Shown here: in pieces, positions 7,542-15,120 of the stretch
Position numbering within the stretch: the first letter of the stretch is position 1
Layout of the letters: every line of letters begins with the position of its first letter
Notes under the pieces: generated by a model
Databases searched by the model: none
What the model was told of the DNA's origin: nothing
The model's input: only the letters and a program-made list of their open reading frames with translations
Position numbers and translations under genes: made by a program
DNA from: Chitinophagaceae bacterium
Lineage (GTDB): Bacteria > Bacteroidota > Bacteroidia > Chitinophagales > Chitinophagaceae
NCBI GenBank assembly: GCA_019638625.1
Contig: JAHBTK010000004.1
Coordinates: 372,001 to 436,000 of the forward strand
DNA: 64,000 bases
Direction: 5' to 3'

Positions 7542-9119
7542 CTACCGTGTGGTATTTTCTAACACAATGACGGAGGGCCCGGAGGAGAGCCATTTTTGAC
7601 CCAGCCCGGTGGTATCACCTGCCGGTATAAAGTACACAAAGGAGCCCAGCACCAGATCAATATCCCCGTCGCCATCCATATCGTCTGCATCCATCACCAC
7701 CCATCTGCCCTTCGGCGCTTCCGGAAAAGAATAATCCTCAAAGCGCAGGTTTCCCTTATTTTCCAGGTAAACAAAGCTCTCCTCCGGGTAGCGGAGATAG
7801 TCGGGGAAAAACGAGATCGCCGCTATGTCAGGATCACCATCCATGTCATAATCCCGTATCATGGCCTTATAGGCGCCGTTCATCTGGTAAAACCAGGCCT
7901 GCTCAAAATGCTGTTGCCCGTCATTCAAAAAAATATAAATACCGTGATAGTTCTTTAATATGGGGGATTTGTCGGCATTGTCGCCGCAAACATATAAAAT
8001 ATCATCAAAGCCATCGTTGTTGAAATCCGCCAGCTCAATATACTGGGAGCCGTTGAGCGGTGAAAAAGTCAGCAACCGTTTTTCCCGGAACACGCCCGCC
8101 CCCTGGTTCTCATACAAAAAAACACCCTCATCGCCCTGCGCCATCAGCACATAAATATCCGGCAGCCCGTCATTATTGGCATCCCGGATAATGGCGGTGA
8201 TAGCACCCGGCTTTTCGCGCAAAACCTTTCTTATGTACCCGCCTTTTCCATTGTTCTCGTACCAGGCCAGTCTGCCCGTTTCTCCACCAAACTCACAGAT
8301 CACCATATCTTCTAACCCATCATTATTCAGGTCTCCGTATGCGGTACAAACGGGGCGCTGCAGATCCGGGATAGTTATGGAAACGGGATTATACTTTGCT
8401 GCTGCTCCTGACCCCTCTTTCGCCCATCGCTGGAGAGCGCCATCAGGTGCGTCTGTCGGAAACACCCCCTTCCCGATCGCTGTCAGGTATAGCGCATCCG
8501 GTTTTTCATCGAACTGAACGGGTGTTGACCGCAACCATACACTATAATTCTCCTGCAGTTCGGGAGTCAGAAATGTCAGCACACTTCGTCCGCCTTTTCC
8601 ATCGCTGAATACGATACCCCTGTTGTCGGGAAGTATCTTAACCATTCCGGTCAGCGCGGGACGGTGTGCAAAAGGAGCTTCCCTGTATTTGAAATGTCGC
8701 AGTCCCACCCGGATATTTTTCTCGCGAAGCGGCGGGGGAACACTGTCCGGCGCATGCGCAAAAAAATATTGCTCTATTTTATCCCAGTCCTCCTTTGCCA
8801 GTACCGGGCTTTCGGGATAGATATTTGCAGCACGTATAACCGATGCGCTTACCCCCTTACCAAACAGGCTGTCCGGTCTTGATCCGTCTTTATATATACC
8901 CATCCGGTGCCCCATCGCCGGCAGCACATCCTGCCAATCTGCTTTGGGCAGCACTTCGGGAGGCACATAGGCATGACACCGGCTGCAATGCGCCAGCGCC
9001 AGCTCTTTCCCGGAAAGTCCCGAAGGGGGCGGCTCTTCAAGCTCAGTGTTGTTATCCCGCCTTTGGGCCGAACATGAAACAAACAGGTAAATAGTACAAA
9101 ATGCAATGAGTCGTGTCAT
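7542..9119 (-). CDS. lipoprotein with cytochrome c motif and FG-GAP/VCBS repeats
   Basis: 525 residues from ATG 9117-9119 (a start three codons further up is also possible). The signal MTRLIAFCTIYLFVSC predicts a lipoprotein. Near the N-terminus, LALAHCSRCHAYVPPEVLP contains a CxxCH haem c attachment site, with WQDVLPAMGHRMG downstream supplying Met candidates for the sixth ligand. From about residue 230 there are beta-propeller FG-GAP repeats with calcium-type DxDxDG or DxNxDG loops (GDLNNDGLEDMVICE, RDANNDGLPDIYVL, ADFNNDGFDDILYV, RDYDMDGDPDIAAI, DDMDGDGDIDLVLGS). Such proteins are exported and often combine electron transfer with a binding propeller. Its partner is unknown; no other cytochrome gene is nearby. 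Confidence 0.85.
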   Translation of the reverse strand: MTRLIAFCTIYLFVSCSAQRRDNNTELEEPPPSGLSGKELALAHCSRCHAYVPPEVLPKADWQDVLPAMGHRMGIYKDGSRPDSLFGKGVSASVIRAANIYPESPVLAKEDWDKIEQYFFAHAPDSVPPPLREKNIRVGLRHFKYREAPFAHRPALTGMVKILPDNRGIVFSDGKGGRSVLTFLTPELQENYSVWLRSTPVQFDEKPDALYLTAIGKGVFPTDAPDGALQRWAKEGSGAAAKYNPVSITIPDLQRPVCTAYGDLNNDGLEDMVICEFGGETGRLAWYENNGKGGYIRKVLREKPGAITAIIRDANNDGLPDIYVLMAQGDEGVFLYENQGAGVFREKRLLTFSPLNGSQYIELADFNNDGFDDILYVCGDNADKSPILKNYHGIYIFLNDGQQHFEQAWFYQMNGAYKAMIRDYDMDGDPDIAAISFFPDYLRYPEESFVYLENKGNLRFEDYSFPEAPKGRWVVMDADDMDGDGDIDLVLGSFVYFIPAGDTTGLGQKWLSSGPSVIVLENTTR

Positions 9120-9410
9120 ATAGATCACAAAAACAAATTCGGGTAAGCGCCAAATAACCCGGCCGGTTACAGTTGGCTTATATACATCAACTTTGATGGC
9201 GGTAAATTACGATAATTGGTGCACTTATCTGCGAAAAGAAAGGATATGAGCGGAAGAGACAGGCATGCAATACCCTTCTACAGATCCCCAAGAATCTTAT
9301 CTTCCACACCCTCTTTTGAATAAACCTCTGCTTTGTGTCTCCGCATCTCCCACATTTTTCTCTCTATTTTCCACGTCTACCTGACCAGGTCAGATTTTCC
9401 ACATTTTCTT

Positions 9411-10592
9411 CTACAGTACAGCCAAAGCCTGCTCCAAATCTGCCAGCAGGTCATCTACATTTTCAATACCTACCGAATACCGGATCAACCCTTCGGGAAT
9501 GCCCAGCAGGCTCCGCTGCGCTTCTGTCAGTTCCACATGACTGGTAGTGCGGGGCGGACCGGCAAGCGTACTCACAGAACCCAGGCTGGCAGCCAAATGT
9601 GTGAGTCGTAACTTAGGCAGCATCATTTTCACCCGTTCGTATCCCCCATCCAACGCAAAACTCAGTATGCCACCAAACCCTTTCATCTGTTGCTTTGCTA
9701 TAGCATGCCCCTGATGCGTTTCCAGTCCCGGGTAAAAAACGGCTTTTACTTTAGAATGCGCAACAAGATATTTTGCTATTGTCAGCGCCGAGTTATTCTG
9801 TCGTTCAATCCGCAATTCGAGCGTCTTCATACCGCGGGCGATCATATAGGCCGGGTCGGCCTGCAGGCTGGCGCCATTGATCTCACGGAACTGAAATACT
9901 TTTTTCACCAGGTCAGCCTTGCCTGCTAATATACCACCCATAGCATCGGAGTGTCCACACAAAAATTTAGTGGCACTGTGTATCACCAGGTCAGCACCCA
10001 AAGCCAGCGGACTCTGGTTGATGGGAGTAGCAAACGTATTATCTACCACCACTATGGCGCCCACTTTTTTTGCGGCGGCAGCCAGTCTTTTGATATCGAT
10101 AATTTTAAGCGTCGGATTGGTAGGCGTTTCCAGGTACACCAGGTCGCAGCCTTTTGCGATCTCAGCCTCCAGTTGTTCGTGATCTGTGGTGTCGCACAAT
10201 TTTACATACACATTATACACAGGAAGAAAATCGAGAAATATTTTGCTGGTACCGCCATAAGTATCTTTCAGAGAAACCACTCTTTTGCCAGGTGTAAGAA
10301 AAGTAAACAGCGTATTACTGATGGCGCCCATGCCTGTTGCAAAAGAAGCGGCGGCTTCCGCGCCTTCCAGCAAACGGACCTTTTCCTCCAATGCCGCCAC
10401 AGTAGGATTGGTATTGCGGCTGTAAATATACCCTTTGGCATTCCCCGTAGCCACCGCATACCATTCATCCAGGTCTTTATAAGCAAATGCCACGCTGCTG
10501 ACAATGGGCGTAGTGGCCGCGCCGGCTGCTGAAAAATCGTCTTCGCCTCCCCAAACGGCCATCGTTCCCTTTCTTAGATTTCCCGTTTCCAT
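9411..10592 (-). CDS. PLP-dependent trans-sulfuration enzyme (Cys/Met metabolism family)
   Basis: 393 residues, the full length usual for this family. Seen: phosphate-binding Tyr/Arg segment GYIYSRNTNPTVAALEEKV, stacking and cofactor-binding region EGAEAAASFATGMGAI, cofactor Asp in VVVDNTFATP, and the Schiff-base lysine in HSATKFLCGHSDAMGG. The C-terminus has SLGSVSTLAGPPRTTSH and IRYSVGIE. The family covers cystathionine gamma-synthase, cystathionine gamma-lyase, methionine gamma-lyase and O-acylhomoserine sulfhydrylase; the sequence alone does not decide between them. It is monocistronic with a TAnnTTTG box 32 bp upstream. Confidence 0.9.
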   Translation of the reverse strand: METGNLRKGTMAVWGGEDDFSAAGAATTPIVSSVAFAYKDLDEWYAVATGNAKGYIYSRNTNPTVAALEEKVRLLEGAEAAASFATGMGAISNTLFTFLTPGKRVVSLKDTYGGTSKIFLDFLPVYNVYVKLCDTTDHEQLEAEIAKGCDLVYLETPTNPTLKIIDIKRLAAAAKKVGAIVVVDNTFATPINQSPLALGADLVIHSATKFLCGHSDAMGGILAGKADLVKKVFQFREINGASLQADPAYMIARGMKTLELRIERQNNSALTIAKYLVAHSKVKAVFYPGLETHQGHAIAKQQMKGFGGILSFALDGGYERVKMMLPKLRLTHLAASLGSVSTLAGPPRTTSHVELTEAQRSLLGIPEGLIRYSVGIENVDDLLADLEQALAVL

Positions 10593-10623
10593 ATTTAAGT
10601 TGATTTTCTCTTTAGTTTTTTTG

Positions 10624-10631
10624 CAAATCTA
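10624..10631 (-). promoter_or_regulatory. -7 box of the trans-sulfuration gene
   Basis: TAGATTTG on the minus strand matches TAnnTTTG exactly, with a predicted leader of about 25-30 nt before the ATG at 10592. No clear -33 TTTG at the proper distance. Confidence 0.5.
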
Positions 10632-10775
10632 CCGGGTTTTCTCAATTGGTATAGCCCGACAGCCACCTGGCGTTTTCCAAGCTGCTCAACGCTTTCATTC
10701 TGGGAGTGCCGATTCGATACAAGATAGTCATTAGATTCGTTGAATCCTCCGATTAAAATTATATGTGTTAAAAAA

Positions 10776-10794
10776 AGCCCCTGTTACAGAGGCT
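10776..10794 (-). terminator. rho-independent terminator with the stop codon in its loop
   Basis: On the minus strand the stem AGCCTCTG / CAGGGGCT (one G-T pair) encloses the loop TAA, which is the stop codon of the Rnk-like gene, and is followed by a run of T (10775-10769). The 5' arm of the stem is made of the last sense codons. This is a compact intrinsic terminator fused to the gene end. Confidence 0.85.
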
Positions 10795-11170
10795 CGTTTA
10801 CTACATCTATAATTTTGAATCTCTTTAAGCCCGCGGGCAGCTTCCACTCTACCTCCTCACCTTTCCGGAACCCTATCAGCGCGGCTCCCATCGGGGCTAT
10901 AACAGAAACTTTTCGCTTTGAGATATCGGCATTTTCAGGCATCACAATAGTATAGGCAGCAGTGCTGTTTGTTTCTACATTCTCAACAGTAACGGTAGAG
11001 TTCAACCGAACGGTATGGTTCGGAATAGCATCATCTTTCACTACAATAGCCCGCCCCAATTCGTAAGCCAGGCTCATTTCATTGGCCCTGGGCTGACTGG
11101 TAGATATCCCTACAAAATCTTTCAACACCTTAAAATCTGATTCGCAAAGAACAACCGGATTCGGTTTCAT
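10784..11170 (-). CDS. GreA/GreB-family (Rnk-like) RNA polymerase secondary-channel factor
   Basis: 128 residues from MKPNPVVLCESDFKVLKDFV. The open frame continues 37 codons upstream without a signal or family match, so the internal ATG at 11168-11170 was chosen. A short N-terminal helical part precedes the GreA/B C-terminal FKBP-like domain (NHTVRLNSTVTVENVETN, then SVIAPMGAALIGFRKGEEVEW, typical of the family's last strands). Known relatives bind the secondary channel of RNA polymerase or act as Rnk. The N-terminal coiled coil is far shorter than in GreA, so transcript-cleavage activity is unlikely; it resembles Rnk. It has a long leader (about 240 nt) and a terminator overlapping its stop codon. 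Confidence 0.85.
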   Translation of the reverse strand: MKPNPVVLCESDFKVLKDFVGISTSQPRANEMSLAYELGRAIVVKDDAIPNHTVRLNSTVTVENVETNSTAAYTIVMPENADISKRKVSVIAPMGAALIGFRKGEEVEWKLPAGLKRFKIIDVVNEPL

Positions 11171-11273
11171 ATGTTTTAATTTAAATGTTATTAAAAAACA
11201 CGGTGATAGTTCACCTGTGATCTGATATAATTGTATGTGATGGTAAAAACTCCGGGTAGCCCCGGCGTCGCTG

Positions 11274-11411
11274 TTAAACAAAAAATGAAGCCGGGGCGAA
11301 AGTGCTGAAAACTACAGGAGTAAATGCAGTTTTAGACAAAGGCAAAACGGAGCCCTTTCCTGCAACCACAGGAACATCAAAATCGCTGAATATTTGCTCC
11401 GCTCTAAACAT
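11274..11411 (-). CDS. possible 45-residue leader peptide, upstream of the Rnk-like gene
   Basis: Open frame of 45 codons beginning MFRAEQIFSDFDVPVVAGKG and ending FAPASFFV, same strand as and 103 bp before the Rnk-like gene. Its ATG lies only 4 bp downstream of a perfect TAnnTTTG box, so it would be leaderless if transcribed from there. Codon use is ordinary for the region. No relative is recognised. It may be a small protein, a leader peptide, or chance. Confidence 0.35.
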   Translation of the reverse strand: MFRAEQIFSDFDVPVVAGKGSVLPLSKTAFTPVVFSTFAPASFFV

Positions 11412-11415
11412 GGTG

Positions 11416-11423
11416 CAAAGTTA
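11416..11423 (-). promoter_or_regulatory. -7 box upstream of the Rnk-like gene
   Basis: TAACTTTG on the minus strand. The predicted start of transcription falls near 11411, at or next to the ATG of the 45-codon frame, giving the Rnk-like gene a leader of about 240 nt. The rest of 11424-11747 holds nothing I recognise. Confidence 0.5.
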
Positions 11424-11747
11424 CTGATTAATCGGTCAATCTCCGCAACCGAACGTTCAGAGGTCCTCAAAATTAGTTGCCCGGGCGTTTTGCCGGAGCT
11501 TTTTGTCGCAAATTGCCCCTAAAATTGGCTATTTACACCTTCTTGGACTTTTAATGCCTGCCTTACATTTGTCCGGTGGTACACAGAAAATCAGGAAAGC
11601 AACAGGTTCGGGAAAATATGCTGACATAGGGCTGTCACATCCCTGTCTTTCTTTTGCAGTGCAAAATGACGCTCATTTAAAGTTCTGTGACAAAGCTGGT
11701 AACAATGCTATTCTTATCATGAGGTAAAAAATTTGAACAAAAAATCA

Positions 11748-11779
11748 ATGGAAACTTTGGTAACATTTAAAGTTTCCAT
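11748..11779. promoter_or_regulatory. probable TetR operator
   Basis: A perfect inverted repeat, arms ATGGAAACTTT / AAAGTTTCCAT with a 10-bp centre, 17 bp before the tetR start codon. It covers the -33 element and whole spacer of the tetR promoter, so a bound TetR dimer pair would block RNA polymerase. This is the standard autoregulatory layout for TetR genes in front of efflux operons. Confidence 0.75.
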
Positions 11780-11786
11780 AGTTTTG
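11756..11786 (+). promoter_or_regulatory. promoter of the tetR-efflux operon
   Basis: TTTG at 11756-11759, a 19-bp spacer, then TAGTTTTG at 11779-11786: a full match to the Bacteroidota consensus. Transcription should start just before the ATG at 11797, so the leader is very short. No terminator is seen before 18721, so the four genes can be one transcript. Confidence 0.75.
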
Positions 11787-11796
11787 CCCCCGATTT

Positions 11797-12402
11797 ATGG
11801 AAATGCAGGAAAGAATAGCGCTGAAAGCCCAGGACCTGTTTTTGAAGTACGGGATACGAAGCATCAGTATGGATGAGATTGCATCGCAATTAGGTATCAG
11901 TAAAAAAACCATTTATCAGTACTACGCGGATAAGGATGACCTGGTAATGACCGTTATTGATGCCATGCTCGCGGATAATGAAGGCGAGTGTTTCAATACC
12001 CATAAGCTGAGTGAGAACCCGGTGCATGAAATATTTGTAGCGCTGAATATGATGCAGGATTTGTTGAAGGTAATGAATCCGACAATTGTATATGATCTTC
12101 AAAAATATCATCCCGCGGCTTATAAAAAGCTGAGTGATCACCAGAACAAGTTTCTCTACAGGCTAATCGTCGAAAACCTGGAAGAAGGAAAAAAACAGCA
12201 ATTATACAGGCCGGAGATGGATATAGATATGATTGCCCGTTTCAGACTTGTTTCTGTGTTCATGATGTTCAACCCCGATTTTACCTCTTCATTGAGAAAG
12301 CACACGCTTGTTGCCATTATGGAAGAGATCACAATCCATTTTCTATATGGAATAACGACCTCTAAAGGGCAAAAACTGATTCAGAAATATCTAAACAGAT
12401 AA
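11797..12402 (+). CDS. TetR/AcrR family regulator of the efflux operon
   Basis: 201 residues. The N-terminal helix-turn-helix is typical: ALKAQDLFLKYGIRSISMDE, then IASQLGISKKTIYQYYADKD (about 30-50). The C-terminal ligand/dimer domain is not assignable to an effector. A second ATG two codons in is possible. It is the first gene of the unit with TolC, HlyD and RND genes (13-, 28- and 52-bp gaps) and sits directly behind an 11-bp-arm palindrome that overlaps its own promoter. It is most likely the repressor of itself and the pump, released by a pump substrate; that is inference from layout and family behaviour. Confidence 0.92.
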   Translation: MEMQERIALKAQDLFLKYGIRSISMDEIASQLGISKKTIYQYYADKDDLVMTVIDAMLADNEGECFNTHKLSENPVHEIFVALNMMQDLLKVMNPTIVYDLQKYHPAAYKKLSDHQNKFLYRLIVENLEEGKKQQLYRPEMDIDMIARFRLVSVFMMFNPDFTSSLRKHTLVAIMEEITIHFLYGITTSKGQKLIQKYLNR

Positions 12403-12415
12403 ATATTCACGATAT

Positions 12416-13888
12416 ATGAAACGAGTATATGCGGGAGCCGCCGACAGCAAACAGACCGGCTGGCTTCTTAGATCGGCTCAGTTAATTAAAACAGGCATAT
12501 GGGGAGGCATTCTTTTAGTTGTTGTCTGCACCCGGACTGCACAGGCGCAGGAACCGCCGGTCACCCATCAGTTTAGCCTGCAGCAGGCGCTGGACTATGG
12601 CCAAAAAAACAATGTGCAGGTAAAAAACGCACTGATAGGCATACAGATACAACGCCAGACTAACAGGGAGTTTACAGGCGCTGCGTACCCACAAATTAAC
12701 GGAACCGTCTCTACAACCTATAACCCGGCAGTAGCTACCCAGGTTATACCCAACTTCATCTCTCCCGCTACCTACCAGGTACTGGTGAATGAAGGTGTGC
12801 GGGATGGAAACGGGAACCCCATACAGATGCCGGGGGATTTCGGATTTATCGCGGCCCAGTTTGGTACCAGGTTCAACGCGACAGCAGGAGTTTCCCTGTC
12901 TCAAATAGTTTTTGACGGACAGGTTTTTGTAGGTCTGCAGGCAAGAGAAACTTTGCTCAGGTTCCAGGAAAAGAACGCGGAAATAACAGCAGAGGCCATA
13001 AGGGCAAATATTTCAAAAATATATTACCAGTTGCTGGTTACCGAAACGGCCGTTGAACTGCTGGACGCTAATATAGCATTACTTGAAAAACTAAGATCAG
13101 ATACCCGGATCATGTATGACAACGGCTTTGCTGAAAAGTTGGATATTGACAAGCTGGATGTGCAATTGATCAACCTGCAAACAGAAAAACATGGTGTATT
13201 GAACCAGACCCGCAATGGTTACCTGGGTCTCAAACTCCTGATGGGAATGCCCATCAGGGACTCATTGATACTGACGGATAAATTGACGGATGACCAGCTA
13301 AAGGATGGTATGCTGGATGCCGGCGATTTCGATTATTCTCAGAGACGCGATTATCAGTATGCGGAGTTGGGCATTACCCTGGGAGAATATGATGTAAGAA
13401 GATATAAACTGACCAAACTTCCCAATTTGCTGCTGAATGGATACTATAATAAAAACGCCATGCGGAATCGTTTTGACTTCTTTAAAGGCGGAGACTGGTT
13501 CAATATTTCAGCAGTAACCCTGCAGTTAAATGTGCCCATCTTTACCGGCTTTACCAACAATGCAAGAATAGCAAAAGCAAAACTCGCCCTGGAACAGACC
13601 ATCAATCAGCGGGAAGCGCTGAAGATAAACATCGATAACGAAGTAGCTACCGCAAAAAACAACTATTCGATCGCAGTAGCCACGTTTGACTACCAGAAAA
13701 AAAATATGGAGCTGGCAGAGGCTATCTTTCAGCAAACACGCAAAAAATTTGAGGTAGGCACCGGATCGAACCTGGAGATCACCCAGGCGCAAACAGACCT
13801 TAAGACAGCGCAGACCAATTATATCAACGCATTGTATAGCGCGATCATAGCCAAAATTGATTTCCTGAAAGCAACCGGAAAATTATAA
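12416..13888 (+). CDS. TolC family outer membrane efflux protein
   Basis: 490 residues with an N-terminal signal region (IWGGILLVVVCTRTAQAQ, cut near residue 44) and the two repeated outer-membrane efflux domains. Seen: FSLQQALDYGQKNNVQVKNA at the start of the first helical hairpin, FDGQVFVGLQARETLL, and the C-terminal repeat FEVGTGSNLEITQAQTDLKT with YINALYSAIIAKIDFLKATG. TolC proteins form trimers that span the outer membrane and a periplasmic tunnel; here the protein is the exit duct for the adaptor and RND pump encoded next. The gene starts 13 bp after the tetR stop. Confidence 0.92.
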   Translation: MKRVYAGAADSKQTGWLLRSAQLIKTGIWGGILLVVVCTRTAQAQEPPVTHQFSLQQALDYGQKNNVQVKNALIGIQIQRQTNREFTGAAYPQINGTVSTTYNPAVATQVIPNFISPATYQVLVNEGVRDGNGNPIQMPGDFGFIAAQFGTRFNATAGVSLSQIVFDGQVFVGLQARETLLRFQEKNAEITAEAIRANISKIYYQLLVTETAVELLDANIALLEKLRSDTRIMYDNGFAEKLDIDKLDVQLINLQTEKHGVLNQTRNGYLGLKLLMGMPIRDSLILTDKLTDDQLKDGMLDAGDFDYSQRRDYQYAELGITLGEYDVRRYKLTKLPNLLLNGYYNKNAMRNRFDFFKGGDWFNISAVTLQLNVPIFTGFTNNARIAKAKLALEQTINQREALKINIDNEVATAKNNYSIAVATFDYQKKNMELAEAIFQQTRKKFEVGTGSNLEITQAQTDLKTAQTNYINALYSAIIAKIDFLKATGKL

Positions 13889-13916
13889 TATAGTACAAAC
13901 AGACAAAACAAGATAT

Positions 13917-15068
13917 ATGCAACAGATAGCAAAAATAATTGTCACACTTTCAACAATCATCCTTCTGGTATCCTGTGGCTCGCAATCCCCGGACGCAACG
14001 GCGCAAAAGGTAGCGGCTAAAAAAGCTGAAGTGGAACAACTGAAAGCAGAGCAACGAACGCTCGCTGAAAAAATATTAAATCTGGAAAAAGAAATCATCG
14101 ATATCGACCCCACGCAAAAAAAGGAGAATCCCAGGCTGGTAGCGATAGCCCCGGTTACAGCAGGGGCTTTTACCCACTATATTGATCTGCAGGGGCGTGT
14201 TGATGCCACCAATATTGCCTACGTAGCGCCACGGGGGCCCGGCGGGCTGGTGAAAGCTGTTTATGTAAAACAGGGAGACAATGTAAAAAAAGGGCAATTG
14301 TTGCTCAAACTGGATGACGCGTTGACGCAAAAGCAACTGGATCAGTTGAATACCCAACTGGACTATGCTAAAGACCTTCTGAAACGGCAACAAAACCTTT
14401 GGGATCAAAATATTGGTACTGAGGTGCAACTGCTGAACGCTAAAAATACAGTTGCCAATATAGAAAAACAGATTGCCGCTGTAAACGAACAGGCATCCTT
14501 TTCCAACGTATATGCCGAAATATCAGGAGTAGCGGAAACCGTAAATATCAAGGTGGGAGAGTTTTTCCAGGGTGGACCACAGATAAGGATCGTAAACACC
14601 AACGACCTGAAAGCAGTAGCGCAGGTGCCGGAGAACTACCTGGAAAAAGTAAAGGTTGGCAACAATGTAGTTTTAAATTTCCCGGATATCAATAAAACGG
14701 TTGAAACAAAAGTATCAGTCGCGGGAAAGTTGATTGATCCGAACACCCGGTCTTTTTACATTGAAGCCAGGCTGCCTCAAAGCAAAGACTTTCTTCCTAA
14801 CCAGATCGTACTCGTGAAAATCCAGGACTATTCTGCCGGTAGTGTATTGACCATACCGGTGAACACGCTGCAAAATGATGATAAGGGTAAATATGTGATG
14901 GTAGCCGTTGCGGAAAATGATAAGATCCTCGCGCAAAAGAAATATATCAGCATCGGTCAGACCTATGCAGATAAAGTGGAGGTTACCAGCGGCATAACAG
15001 CAGGAGATCAGGTAATTGTAGATGGATTCCAGGGACTTTATGAAGGTCAGTTGCTCACCACCAACTAA
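13917..15068 (+). CDS. RND efflux periplasmic adaptor (HlyD/MFP family lipoprotein)
   Basis: 383 residues. Lipoprotein signal MQQIAKIIVTLSTIILLVSC (cysteine 20), then a coiled-coil stretch rich in Lys/Glu (KKAEVEQLKAEQRTLAEKI) before the usual lipoyl half (VYVKQGDNVKKGQLLLKLDD), a helical hairpin (LDQLNTQLDYAKDLLKRQQN), the second lipoyl half (AEISGVAETVNIKVGEFF) and beta-barrel plus membrane-proximal domains. It bridges the RND pump and the TolC duct. The extra N-terminal coiled coil before the lipoyl domain is longer than in classical AcrA proteins. Gene order and spacing support one operon with its neighbours. Confidence 0.92.
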   Translation: MQQIAKIIVTLSTIILLVSCGSQSPDATAQKVAAKKAEVEQLKAEQRTLAEKILNLEKEIIDIDPTQKKENPRLVAIAPVTAGAFTHYIDLQGRVDATNIAYVAPRGPGGLVKAVYVKQGDNVKKGQLLLKLDDALTQKQLDQLNTQLDYAKDLLKRQQNLWDQNIGTEVQLLNAKNTVANIEKQIAAVNEQASFSNVYAEISGVAETVNIKVGEFFQGGPQIRIVNTNDLKAVAQVPENYLEKVKVGNNVVLNFPDINKTVETKVSVAGKLIDPNTRSFYIEARLPQSKDFLPNQIVLVKIQDYSAGSVLTIPVNTLQNDDKGKYVMVAVAENDKILAQKKYISIGQTYADKVEVTSGITAGDQVIVDGFQGLYEGQLLTTN

Positions 15069-15120
15069 GCCGGTGGCGATAAGACAGGAAATTACATTAA
15101 TGACACGCTAATTATAAAAT

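Noticed and set aside
11503..11727. 74-codon plus-strand frame in the gap before tetR
   Set aside because: No family resemblance, no ribosome site or promoter, and it would end inside the tetR control region. Treated as chance.
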